Assembly: GCA_022496185.1 (NCBI GenBank)
Contig: WTXG01000020.1
Location: 62,001 to 126,000 of the forward strand
DNA: 64,000 nucleotides
Reading direction: 5' to 3'
From: Multifurca ochricompacta
Lineage: Eukaryota > Basidiomycota > Agaricomycetes > Russulales > Russulaceae
The translations under genes and the position numbers were made by a program. The notes under the pieces are model-generated. The model saw nothing but the letters and a program-made list of their open reading frames with translations. It did not search any database and had not been told where the DNA came from. Each line of letters begins with the position of its first letter. Position 1 is the first letter of the stretch. This document shows, in pieces, positions 24,026 through 35,310 of the stretch.

Positions 24026-25082
24026 CGCCGATATTTCTTTGACGCCTATACCCTTTGTTTGGCGCTCAGTCAGGGGCAAGGACTGAAGCACGACAGTAAT
24101 ATGATTTATGGTCACCCTTCTCTGATTCCCCGTGGTGACATTGTTATGGACATATCTCCGCATTTCATGATTTTGCACAGGCATTCAACCCCAGACTAGA
24201 TTTCATACCTGATCTCCTGGCAACGTTCATCATGATTATTAGGTTGTCGCGCTCTACCGTGGAGGACTCTAATTTTGGCGGCCGAGGGAGAATGAGCTAA
24301 CGCGTAAGGACCCTGAGAACGCTCCTATGACGGAGCCCCCTGTCCGTGTAGAAAAAGCGGATAAATTCGTGATCACTTTGCAGAGTACCTTCAATACCAT
24401 ATGAAAGGGATTGCAATTGGACGCTTTTGAAATCCTTGGGTTCCTGCTTTGGCAACAACAACGGCACCTTTAGGTGCCTACGACTTGATATGACCCTTGA
24501 AAGTAACTTGGGCATGTAAAGTTACATTGTGATGTGCGTGGCGTTTCCAAGATCGGACATATTGTCTGCTTACAGCCGTTCCATCTCCCAGTCGTTGCTT
24601 TTTCACGCGATTGTCATTTTCTTTTATCGTGACTGGGTGCCATCACCACTTTGGTCGGACTCTCAGTAATCTAATCTTGGAGCCTATTATTTGGCTGGGC
24701 TAGCTGTGTGACCAGCTCTTACGTTCTGGCTGGTTTTCAGGTATCAAACAAAGAAGGGCTTTGGAGCGTCCATCGTGAGATCTTTTCTTCGTGATTGAGT
24801 GAGGGGCTTCATACTTCTGTTCTGCCCGTTCTGCCCCTCATCGAGCAGTGAAGGTTTCATTACTCTGGGAATATGGTGTGATCACAAAAAACTGACGAAC
24901 TCTGCCATCAATACCCTTTACGGCCCCAAAGGAAGGTATATTATTGTTCTACCTTCATTCCCTTCCCTGTCGTAGGAGACGCACATATGCGAGGCCGCCG
25001 TGTTGCCATGTCGCCTATCCTGGAGTTCTATTAAAAGCGTGTTCTTTTTCCTACCTTTCTGCAATTCTTTGCTTGGTCCCAG
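24026..25082. other. Intergenic, nothing recognised
   Basis: 3' flank of the kinase and 5' flank of the secreted-protein gene. Only short unconnected frames occur. A pyrimidine-rich stretch at about 25041-25075 precedes the ATG at 25083, as is usual for fungal promoters. Confidence 0.5.
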
Positions 25083-25863
25083 ATGAAGATCGCGCTTGTT
25101 CTCGCCGTGATCGCTGCGCCTCTTGTCGCTGTTGCTGAGCCATCGGACTCAGTCCTCGCAGGAGTCTTGCTTAGACAACTGGGTTCAGGTCTGCATGCGC
25201 GATCGGGTATTGATCCATCCACCATCTCGAAGGAGTGTCAGTCTCCATGCTCACCCATCATCAAAACGCTCGATGTACGCCCTACTTTCTTTGTGTTGTA
25301 TTTAGTCCAGTGCGTGACTAAGGTCGCTCACTTGTTGCGTGTTGTTGACACTATAGGCTTGCGACGATGCTGCGTCGTGCGAATGTACGCAAGCGAACTT
25401 TGAAGCTCTGGCGAACTGCATGAACTGTCTGCAGGCGCTCGCCCCGCAGTACGAAGGCATCCCACCTGCTGAGACCTACCTCGATAGTTGAGTCCTCTCA
25501 CCCATCCTATTCCCTTTCTCTTTCTGCGTTCGTGGGCACCACTGACACCGAATTTGGCTTTGTGCAGGCTTTCGGGGTGCTTGCGCCGACTTTAACCTCG
25601 AGCTTAACGATGCCCCGATCACTGCGACGCCGACGGGCATCGCATCCACGGGCGACCCGTTTTCCATTTTCAATGCACCGACCCCGACGTCTGGAGCTAC
25701 AGCGGCGCTGACTGCCCAGACCAATCCCTTGCTACCCACACGAGGGGCAGTCGGAGCAAAAACGGGAAGTGCTGTCGGGTTTAGTGCCCCCCGCTTTTGG
25801 GATGCTGGGGCGGCTGTGGCGATCACCGGAGTCGTTGTGATATTGAGTGGATTTCTTCTTTGA
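25083..25863 (+). CDS. Small Cys-rich secreted protein with probable GPI anchor
   Basis: No enzymatic function is recognised. ATG 25083 begins a clear signal peptide (KIALVLAVIAAPLVAVA, likely cleavage around residue 18). Introns are at 25275-25356 and 25491-25567, and the stop is TGA 25861-25863. The mature protein carries about eight Cys, concentrated in CQSPC, ACDDAASCEC and NCMNCL, followed by a Ser/Thr/Ala-rich linker and a hydrophobic C-terminus (AVAITGVVVILSGFLL). That tail after a small-residue stretch is the pattern of a GPI-attachment signal. Similar small cell-surface proteins are common in agaricomycetes. It could instead be a type I membrane protein. Confidence 0.8.
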
Positions 25864-26344
25864 ATTCCGCGTCGAGTGAGGGTCATTGCTCTCGCGATAT
25901 GATACCCAAAACCATCTTCTTTGTGACGACATTTCTTGGTGTAATCACCAGCTTGCGTTCTTTATTGACGGCTCACAATGCCACCACCTTCCTTGATCCA
26001 CTCTTTTCGTAGTGTGTTTGTTTGTAAAAGAAGCGTGTAGATATGCTATAAGTCCATGCTATATTTTTCGTGAGTCAGTTATTGCACTCGAGCAGACAAA
26101 AAAAACACCAGCAGTTGATTTGAGTTAATGAAACGCAATTTCTAAAAAAATCTTCGGCCACGTGATTGGGTGTCTCCTGCCATTGTGCTCGGTCAATCCC
26201 CCCGGACGCCGGTTCTTTCTTAAATCATGGTCTATTAAGACAAAGATCACATTTCTACAGATTTATCCTACACGCCAGAGATAGACGATATTTTTCATTG
26301 TTGAACCCTGATTCGTAAAGTAGAGATCAGCACAAACAAGACCT
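25864..26344. other. Intergenic, convergent 3' ends
   Basis: 3' flanks of the secreted-protein gene (plus) and the ArAE_2 transporter (minus). A-rich and T-rich runs around 26100-26150 may be polyadenylation regions. No coding exon seen. Confidence 0.5.
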
Positions 26345-29300
26345 TCAAGCACTATTCCCATCACTCTTTTCATTCACAATAAAAGGTTCTCGCTCCACAA
26401 CAGTATTCGTTTGCGAGAGTGTGTTCAGCCTGGTTCCGCGACGTGATTGGTGCAGGAACCTCCATTTTTCGAAACCACGGAGTGGCACCTCCCCACAAAG
26501 TCTGCGTGTTATAGCTTGGAGTTCGTCCAAGCACTACACAAAGCCCCATTATTGAAACGTGCATCGCAGAGTAGATACATCACGAGAAAATACGCACCTG
26601 CATCAACTGGTAAACGGCGATAACCGCGAGGTATAAAACATGTGATTAAGTGATTGCATCTCCTCCGGGCCGATCACATTATGCCGGTCTAAATTGGGAG
26701 TGGGAGCTACAGCCCACCCAGCTTGATGATGAAGGAGCAGGCGATCCAACAACGTTTGGGGAAGCACGGTGTGCATGGATTCGCCAGTTCTAAGGGACTG
26801 TGACACTGACGAGAAAACGGACACAATGTCGGCAATCTTGAATAGGGTAAGACATTATTTAGCAGTTTGCGTGAGAAACCACGTACGAAGTTGGGGTCAA
26901 CCACTTTGGTGTGATCTAGTAGAGATAATCGCCACTTGGTATCGAGCTTCCAAAGTGCTCCACCGAGCTGCGGATGATAGGTTTCTACAATTAGTATGCT
27001 ATCTCATACCTCTTCAATGCCTGTACCACACACCTGAGCCAGCACCCCGATCATCTCTTCTTGAATCACCATTAACCTAGCATACTCTTCTGTGGCCAAC
27101 GCCCACGGATGCCTCCTTCCCAGGTTGCAAGCATCATCTGCTGCTTCACTGCCTGGACCTGGAGTGTGACGGCGATTAGCCGTTCTCTGAACGCCTTCTC
27201 CCGGCTAGTTGATGTGAACGTAACATCCTCGCCCTCGGCGCCATCCGTGATCCATGCAGAAATAAGCGAAGTATAGACGTGGCTAAGCGCATTAAGCGAC
27301 GCGGCCGCGCGCAGGCGCACGGCTTTGCGACCCGACAATGGCGGAAGCATCATGATAACGAAAGATGCTCCACATCCTGTAACATTTTGATCAGAAAGGA
27401 AAGAGAAATAGACGAAAGAATAGCAGGGTCACACACCGATGACGGCAGTAGCCCACCGACGCCACGCGGCAGGCCACCCAATGCCGGGATTAGAAAGTAC
27501 TGGCAAGTGGCCATCAATCCATGAGAATCCCGTGATGAGGCTTGCTGTGTACTAATCCGGAGTGAGCGAGGTGCACACTAAATGACGCTAAATACCCACG
27601 CAGCCTAACGAAATCCCTTGAGCATACTTCACCGGGGCGAACAATCTTACAAACATGATAGGTACAAAAAACACGGCATAGCTGACGGCAAGCCCATATG
27701 GGGTGCCATTTCCGCTGCCATTACCTAGATCCTTAAATGAATGGCGCCGTAAATTTGCAACGCAGATACACCTACCGGTATACCAGATGAGCAGGGTTGT
27801 GATAAGCCCTAGGAAGGTGCCCGTGATTCGAATCACGTATCTATATGAGGGCGCATGAGAACGTGAGATCCAGTGTCCAGGACGCACTCACTGGTATACT
27901 TGGTCGCCTGCATAGACTGACATCGTGGCCTGGCCCATAATAAGGGCCCTGAGACGGCTTCAGCGAACAGATAATCGATAGCCCAACAAGAGCAGCTAAC
28001 CAAAGGCCCTTATTGACGTAAAAGAAATCTGTCCCACGTCAATCTTCAAACTAACAATTGGAACACCCAAACAGCGCGTACGAGTGGTACTCTTGAACAC
28101 ACAAGGAAGCCAGAGCAGGATCGAGACGAGTACATATCGGAAAATGAACTTGCAGTCATCGTATTCAGCATCCTTGCAAGAAAGTGATAGGATATTAAGA
28201 CGCACAAGAGCTTTTGGTGTCCTCGACCAAATTAAGACATAATGTAGCCGATTCATGAACCTCTGGAAAGAGTTACCTGGCGGGTGGCTATCTGGGTCCA
28301 ATTCTATGCGCCAGTATATCCCAATGAGCGATGGCAAAAGACAGAAATACTCACGATATTTTTGTTCCTGTATATCCTCCTCATCCTCATACGTCTCGTT
28401 CCCCTCATCACAGGAATTACATTCTTCGTTCTTGCGGCGACCCTTCAGCAGCGCATGTACAAAATGCCTTAAACTTGAGGGCGCCCACGGACGAACTCTT
28501 CGCCTTCGAGCACTTGTCTCGGCCACCGTTTGAACAAGCGAGAGAACGACCTCCCCGATTATTATTGCTGTTGAGCTGAACACATATCCAATATAAAGGC
28601 TTCTGAGTGGAATGTCCACCCTGGGTTTGTGTCCATAAGCGAGCAAGACGGCATCAGTCCCCTGTTCCTTGAAATTGTCCAGCGCAGCACGGAGTTTGTT
28701 GGTAGCGATGTCAAGACGTTCTTCGAGTGGTGCTATGGGTCCAGAGCGCGAGAGAAGCCGGTCGTTGCTGACTGCATCAACCAGCGCTTGGGTAGCTACT
28801 ACTCCTTGTATAGTTGCGGCACGGAGCTCAGCCGTCGCTTCACGCACGTGCGGGAGGGCCTCTATAAGTGTGACTTTCAAGATAGATTCGCGTGTTATGT
28901 CCGGGTTGAAAACATGATGCAGAAGGTTTGTGTCAGAGGAAACCGTCGCAGGCGCTGGCGTAAACGCGAACGCTTCAGGCGGAGAGGGCAGATCACGGAG
29001 GTGCTTGACAAAAGTTGACAAACCACCTGCGTCAAATTTAGGGCGGATGGCCTCGGGTTAAGTATTGGTGCGTACTTATACGCGCGACAACTGCTAGAAG
29101 TGGATCTGCGAGGCCGTGGACGTCATCGCCACTCCAGCGACCAACGCTGAACTCGCTTTGGAGGTAAATTGCGAACCCCGTCACTGAAAAGCAAGTCCAT
29201 GAATACTAGTCATAAGGGAGATGAAAAGATAAATATGCACGGTTCTGATACATCGTCAAAAGGGTAAAGCGGGCCTCCGTAAGCGCCTTCAATTTTGGAC

Positions 29301-30428
29301 ACCCCGGTCCAAAATCGCCACTTTTTGGAGATAATAATTCATCTTGGGACGAAAGCATTGCCTTGACTTTTCCGAGAATTGTGGATACCAAACCAAGGTA
29401 TGCTTGGTTGACAGTCTCTGGGGAGAAGACAAAACAACAGACGAGCGCTATGGCACAATAGCCAGACGAGGCGATGAGAACGCCGTTTATGGCTGCGTAA
29501 TTCGCAAAAGGGTAAAGAGGGCCTATACACTGAGGAAATAAGATGAGGTTGTATATTAGTGAAGCTGGGGATAGACACGTACACAGTAAATGTCAAGTGC
29601 AATGATGCCAAAGATGGAGAAGTATTTCAACGACACGCTGTATGCGCGAACAAAGCCAAATATCAAAGCACCAATGCCCATGAAGAGTCCATACATAGCT
29701 GAGGCTCTAGAGGAATTATCAGACAGCATAAAACGCCTATTGGGAACACGACCTGACCTAGCGTCCAGATAGTCGCCTCGAAAGATTTCGATTCTAAAAG
29801 CTTGATCCGGGTTTGAAGATGTTTGGCCGCTGAAGTCTATGTTAATCAAAACGGATTAACCATGGGGCTTTTAAAGTGACGGACAGATTTCCTGGTATTA
29901 TCAAAGTAGACTCGTTACGAGATGAGAGCGCACAGAAATGGCTGCCTTCATTCCAGCTGAGCCACATATCCAACCAGTCAGTACTCCGAACAACGATTGA
30001 AGGACGATCTGGGTTTAGGAAAGGCTGAGTGGGATTAATTGCAGAATTTCGAGAACTGGCACTTACGACAAAGTATATTTGCACGGGAAACATCGGAGGG
30101 ATGAACGTAGAAAAGAGCAACCCAAAATAGGCACTAAAGACGCATCTACATTGTCACACCGAAAAGAATTTGCAGGCTCGACGTACAGATTCCCAATTGT
30201 CTTGAGCGAATTGGTGGGCAGCATGAGGAAGAGCATTATCCATCCTGCGAGCCATGAACGGAAGAGAAGCCAATGTGACTTCCTTTTGCGAATGTTATTG
30301 ATCACCCATGGCTGTGGGCGTATGAAGTCCCAGACGGCAAGTACAAATTTTAAAATATGAGAGATGAAATTCGGCAGTCTCCCGGTCGTTGTGTCTGTAG
30401 ATGTGCCAGTTTCCTGAGTCCTGGACAT
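26345..30428 (-). CDS. ArAE_2 / DUF2421-type membrane transporter (Bre4-like), one frame break
   Basis: Multi-pass membrane protein of the fungal aromatic-acid-exporter-like family (putative ER transporter N-terminal region plus DUF2421; yeast Bre4 is a relative). The transported substrate is unknown. ATG 30426-30428; many short introns; stop at 26345-26347. The N-terminus has WDFIRPQPWVINNIRKRKSHW and a membrane segment WLAGWIMLFLMLPTNS. The middle has IFRGDYLDARASAMYG (across an intron), FSPETVNQAYLGLVSTILG and a cytosolic helical part. A second membrane bundle has FRYVLVSILLWLPCVF, ALIMGQATMSVYAGDQVY and NGTPYGLAVSYAVFFV. The C-terminal DUF2421 part has PPLSGRKAVRLRAAASLNALS, VSQSLRTGESMHTVLP and LDELQAITRRLCGEVPLRGFE. 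One frame break near 26633 (TTTTATACC for TTTTATTACC) is repaired by one base to give FYYLAVIAVYQL. Confidence 0.88.
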
Positions 30429-31542
30429 CCTGGATTTCCACCTGGTGGGCTGTTCGTGGGGTAGAGATAAAATGGGAGGAACCGAATTCTGTATGTTGCT
30501 CGGATTTCAGTTGGAATTTATGTTTTCCTCCACTCCTACTTCCGCCCCCGACTTGTGACGCCATAACTAGAGAGACTAGAACGATGAGTGGATCGCGGTT
30601 CATAATTGATAATTGAGGCACGCACTAGGCACGCACACATGCGACCCGGGCCGGAAAAACCTGATAGCTAGTATGAATTTACCCAATTCACCCAAACTGT
30701 AGGAGATTTCACTCGGTCTGAAGAGATTGAGGACACAAAAAGAGCAAAGTGGGGATGTACATGAAGATGGTTTGGAGGCAAGGATGACACAGGGTGCTAC
30801 TACCCATGCTCAATGTCCAAAGATTAGAAAGCTGCACCAAACACAGAGATTAATGCTTAGAACGGAACTCACTACTTCAGTAAGAATAGCCTACAGCCTA
30901 TCGTGAGTTACCCGGATCTGCGTATATTTTCCCACGGATCACTCGGATCCGCGAGTGGCAATACTCACGAGTATTCCCACGGCTCTACTCACATGGCTGT
31001 CTTATATGCAGAGTTAATTCCTGAGTGCCAAAGCTACTTAAATACAAGGAGCTCAAGACTGGAGTCTGAGAGCTCTGTAGTGCTAAGCTTAAATACAAGT
31101 CAAGACTTATGACATCGCTTCGCTATAACCCTTCATGAAAGCTATGGAGGTTGTCTAACCAGAAGAGTTGTACAAGTAGTCACCTGACCTTAAACTATTT
31201 GACATTTCGAAGCTCTACAACTTGAAGTAACACCCAACACAGCAGAGGCCTGGCTGTGACAGTTTCACTAGGTGCACCTGTTACAGCCTTGTTGGTTTAT
31301 GATAATCCCACAGATTAATGTCCTGCTTTATTTTCTGCAGAAACATTTGTCCTAGTGCTTCTCTGTGTGCATGAGTCATGTTAAAAAGATCACGTGGCAC
31401 GCACTTCATAATTTGCGATCGGCGCACACCGAGTCTGAACATACAATGATATTTTGATTTCTGATTTCTGAAAATCAAACATCGCTCCTTCTCCTTCATT
31501 ACACCGACCTACGAGGCACAAAAATATTGATTTAAACGACAG
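30429..31542. other. Intergenic with short palindromes and a direct repeat
   Basis: Divergent region between the ArAE_2 transporter (minus) and DPH3 (plus). No gene recognised. It contains small palindromes near 30938-30990 (CACTCG...CGAGTG and ATACTC...GAGTAT) and a direct repeat at 31037-31105. Confidence 0.5.
31037..31105 (+). repeat. Direct repeat CTTAAATACAAG...CAAGACT, copies 51 bp apart
   Basis: The 12-mer CTTAAATACAAG occurs at about 31037 and again at about 31088, each followed within 1-5 bases by CAAGACT. Between them lie inverted GAGCTC motifs. Function unknown. Confidence 0.6.
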
Positions 31543-31945
31543 ATGGGTGCCTATTACGACGAGATCGAAATCGAGGACATGGCTTGGGATGAGGAGATGC
31601 GAGTTTTCCACTACCCTGTCCATGTGGTGACCGCTTCGAAATTTCGCGCAAGCAGCTTGCAAATTACGAGGACATCGCGACGTGTCCTAGTTGTAGTCTT
31701 ATAATTCGTGTAGTTTATGACCCAGTGCGTAGATCGTTGGTGTCCTTACGAGGATTTTGCACTGATTATGATTGTTATACCATAGCTGGACTTTGAGGAC
31801 GAGCCCCCAGACGACGAAATGCTGGGGCATGTGAGGGGAAGAGGAGCACGATGCAGCTGATAGTGATGGAGATGGTGCCTTCGAAGATGCCATGGAGAGG
31901 TTGACTATTTCGGAGGAGCCGAGCCTTATTGCTGCCACTGCGTGA
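31543..31945 (+). CDS. DPH3: Diphthamide biosynthesis protein 3 (CSL zinc finger), frame break
   Basis: Small zinc/iron protein that donates electrons to Dph1-Dph2 in the first step of diphthamide synthesis on elongation factor 2, and also acts in tRNA modification. ATG 31543 opens [15 protein letters not shown], the DPH3 hallmark. The CSL zinc-finger cysteines ([16 protein letters not shown] and [14 protein letters not shown]) appear only after one C is added near 31616 (CCCC expected, CCC present); without it the frame leaves the family at once. A GT-AG intron of about 66 nt follows at about 31729. The second exon starts [11 protein letters not shown]; its continuation is ambiguous, and the acidic end ([19 protein letters not shown], stop 31943-31945) lies in another frame. 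The gene is too short and broken to show as one long frame. Confidence 0.85.
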
Positions 31946-32885
31946 GTAACAGGTACGTCTTATTCATTCACAGGACAAGTACCAAAGTACCAAAGCAGGG
32001 CTTGCAGACTAATCAGAGTCGTGGGTTAAGCAAGTTCGCCTTGATTCACATTATTGCCTTTGGATGAGCTATTCAAACCAAGCCGGTGCGTCGTGGCTCG
32101 GCGTTGAGCATACTAATTCCCTCTTTCATTATGAGCCTGGGATATCATTGATCTCAGTAACTATACTACGCAGCGTTTAAGGTTTCATCTTATCAGTACA
32201 TGGACTTGCGTTTCGGGCCGGCTCTGTCCATTCCCTCCCTCTCCATCCATTCCTTACAATCAGTTTCATCACTTAATCGTCGCCTGCACTTCACCGTGAC
32301 TTCACCGTCTTCAGTACCTGTTCTTACCTTGCTTGAGTCTATTCTCCTTACTAAATTCACCATCTACGGCCTCCTTTTACTATACTGCTCTTCTCAAATC
32401 TGGGGTCCCAACAAGTATAAAGGGATCCACAATTCTTGTAGTAGAGCCAGCGAACCAGCAATCTAGTACTCTCTCTCTCTATCTTTGTGTGCTAAATAAA
32501 CTTCACGACTACGACAAGCGCAAGGTCAAATGGAGCCAGCAAGCCGCGTATTCGCAAGTACAAGCACAGCACACCCTCGTTCAAAGTTTCTTTCTTTTCT
32601 CTTTCCTCTCCCTGCTTCTCTTCGGGAACACTTTGCCTCGCACTCACCGCGGATCCCATCCGTACACTATACAGCACCCACCAATGTTGCCTGATCTAAT
32701 CGCACTCACGTATCCGTGTATTTCAATTGTAGCGTTTCCCCGTGAGTCGTGAGTTATCATGGATGCGTGCCTTGACTGAGAGTCCTCGCGTTGCATCGCA
32801 GCTATACGTGATCAATTTGGAGGAAAGCTCGACTACGATTACTTTACAGAATCGAAATTATAAATCTATGGCCATTGGTATGTCA
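31946..32885. other. Intergenic, convergent 3' ends of DPH3 and DIB1
   Basis: No exon recognised. Pyrimidine-rich stretches occur at 32215-32260 and 32464-32480. Plus-strand frames here show no family resemblance. Confidence 0.5.
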
Positions 32886-33613
32886 TTAATACCTGTAGCG
32901 CGTGGAGTAATCTTTAAACGATGTCAGCATCTACCCGGCATGTAGTACATTCAAGTTGCGAGTGGATACGTACCCTTCGGAGAAACTACAAGACCGCGTC
33001 CTTTGGATGCACCGCGATAAACTGTCTCTATGATATCGATCAACTTGCAATAGCATCAATCCGAAAGCCCATGAAACGAAGAATAATGAGGACACACCTC
33101 TTGTTTGTTATCCATGGCCCAGTTGCTGACGCAAGGGAGTGTTTAACATTTGTTGGCGCAGGAACAGAGGAGCGACTTACATCTTATTGTTGTTACCAGT
33201 CCCCAGATCGATCATGATGTGTTTGTTACTGGAGTTGAAGGGAATCAGATTCAATCGGGGGGATACTGTCTTGGGATACAAACCGATAGAAGAACATAAC
33301 GGTGCAAGGATCATACAGCTCGTACATCTTAGGACGTCGCGAGCAAAGTCAACATGACACCGGCAAGATAGAAAGGGAGGAAGAGGGGGGGAAGACAAGC
33401 CTTGTTAAAGTCCGGTACTTCTGTGATATCACAAAGGTAGATGACGGCAAAATTCTGTACTTTTTCAGCGACAGAGTATAGACTCTCGTCCATCACCATG
33501 CACTGAGCGTCCCAATCGTGCCCGAAGCGAATGACTACAACACGATCCTCTTCAGATTTTATCGCCTCATCGACATGCCAGCCAGAAGGAAGGTGAGGTA
33601 AGAAATAAGACAT
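32886..33613 (-). CDS. DIB1: U5 snRNP thioredoxin-like protein Dib1 (DIM1/TXNL4A)
   Basis: Essential small subunit of U5 and the U4/U6.U5 tri-snRNP that holds the pre-catalytic spliceosome inactive until it leaves. ATG 33611-33613; stop TAA 32886-32888; about 142 residues, the family length. The first exon reads SYFLPHLPSGWHVDEAIKSE and VVVIRFGHDWDAQCM. Further exons give MYELYDPCTVMFFYR, NKHIMIDLGTGNNNKINWA, LIDIIETVYRGASKGRGLV and the ending KDYSTRYRY. Five exons join in frame. The first intron (33328-33400) needs a GC donor (AAG|GCTTGT), otherwise a base is missing there. The gene is head-to-head with PPIH, 130 bp apart. Confidence 0.95.
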
Positions 33614-33743
33614 CCCGGATAGCGAGGTTACGAGTTGACGAAAGAATGATCCTCGCCGCCTTGGTGGCCAGTGTCGCGCAAAGCCACGGCTGCCGGACCG
33701 TGTTGAGCGCACTGCGTCCTCTGCACTTTTCGACCACACCACG
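33614..33743. promoter_or_regulatory. 130-bp divergent promoter shared by DIB1 and PPIH
   Basis: The start codons of two tri-snRNP protein genes face away from each other across this interval, so their core promoters and 5' UTRs must overlap or nearly so. No specific binding site is claimed. Confidence 0.6.
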
Positions 33744-34742
33744 ATGACCTCGACACAGCGACCGATCGTCTTTATGGACATCAACATTGGAGAGACACCA
33801 GCGGGGAGACTTAAAATGGAACTTTTCAGTGACACCGTTCCTAAGTACACGCTTCCCTCCATCCTTTCCTGTGGTCACGATTGCCAGAATTTGACATCAC
33901 TCGCCCATGCAGGACGGCGGAGAATTTCCGTCAGCTGTGCACCGGAGAGTATAGGGTAAATTCACGACCACAGGGTTATAAAGGTGCTACTTTCCATCGG
34001 TGAGCGATCCCTCGTGTTGGAGATCGAACCGTCTCAACGCCCACTAATCAGCCAATTCTGGTAGTGTGTGAGTACATCTCTTGTTTATATGCGGACATTA
34101 TTGACGAAAGTGTCAAAGTGTACCGAATTTTATGTGTCAGGGTACGAAGACACTTTTTTTAAATTGCCCGAAGCCACTTGCTCATACTGCGCTAAAAGGA
34201 GGTGATTTCCTCAAAGGAGATGGGACAGGGTCATTTTCAATATACGGTGACAAATTTCCTGTACATTGTTTCACGCATTCTCCCTCCCTCCAAAACATTC
34301 ACGCCCTCACCTGATCCACTTTTATTTCCTAGGATGAGAATTTCCAAGTGAAGCACACTGGTCCGGGACTTCTTTCCATGGTGTGCCTCTCTGTAGTTTC
34401 CCTGAAGCGTCTGGTTACTCACTTTGAACAGGCCAATTCTGGCCCCAACACTAATGGCTGCCAGGTGCGTTTCTGAAACCAACCTTGTTCCCCTCCTCCC
34501 TCAGTAAGAGTTGCAGTTCTTCGTCACGACAGCGCCATGTGACTTCCTCGACGGGAAGCATGTCGTCTTCGGAAAAGTCATCGACGGCATGCTTACGTTA
34601 CGGAAGATAGAGAACGTCCCAACAGGACCGAACAACCGACCGAAGCTTGCCGTGAAAATTACTGGTACGTTTATTGGCCTTAGTGATCAGTGAATGGCGA
34701 TATCTTGATTCAACGTGAATTGCAGAATGCGGAGAGATGTAA
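33744..34742 (+). CDS. PPIH: Spliceosomal peptidyl-prolyl cis-trans isomerase H (cyclophilin, USA-CYP type)
   Basis: Cyclophilin that in other eukaryotes binds Prp4 in the U4/U6 snRNP. ATG 33744; stop TAA 34740-34742; about 175 residues in about seven exons. The N-terminus [21 protein letters not shown] is characteristic of PPIH, as is the insertion-bearing block [21 protein letters not shown]. Catalytic landmarks follow: HR before the intron at about 34000, [49 protein letters not shown] and the C-terminal KITECGEM. The short exon at about 34105-34137 reads VPNFMCQG, one residue shorter than usual; its acceptor (CAAAG) is a guess. Divergent from DIB1. Confidence 0.93.
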
Positions 34743-35310
34743 GAAATAGGGGCCAAAGTTTGTGCCCTACAACGCCCATTTCTGTTGTAATTTCATACAC
34801 TGCTGAGTCGGTCAAGCTCGTGAATTCTCTAGATTTAAATCTTGTCAGCTTCGGAGATGGGTATGACTTCCGTTGTAACTTAAGCTCTACAACCCCCCGG
34901 ACCTTGGTTCCACAACCGAATAAACCTCGATCTCATCTTCAAAGTTATTTGCGACAGCGAAGCCTGGTACCAAACTCCATGCTGTCTGATGTCGGCGTAT
35001 CTTTGTCGCTAGGCGAGCAATAGTGCGGATGCTTGTATATCTAAGCAGCTACATGGAAAAGCGGGGCACGAGGTCGAGAACGCACTACCTAAAGTTCGTT
35101 GGCTTTGCCATAGGTAGGACAATATGCACGCCACAGATTTGGTTGGGCTCGGGTGATACCTGAACGTTAACTATTATTCCACACGTGCTCAGCTCTGGTG
35201 TGAAACCGGCCTGAGCAATTGCGCCTACCATGCTCGAAGATGTCTATACGGAAATGAACTAGAAGGAATGAAAAGGAAAGCGCAGGACGAGTATACAGGG
35301 GGTTACCGTG
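34743..35310. other. Intergenic, convergent 3' ends
   Basis: Between the 3' ends of PPIH (plus) and the hydrolase (minus). No coding exon recognised. Confidence 0.5.
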
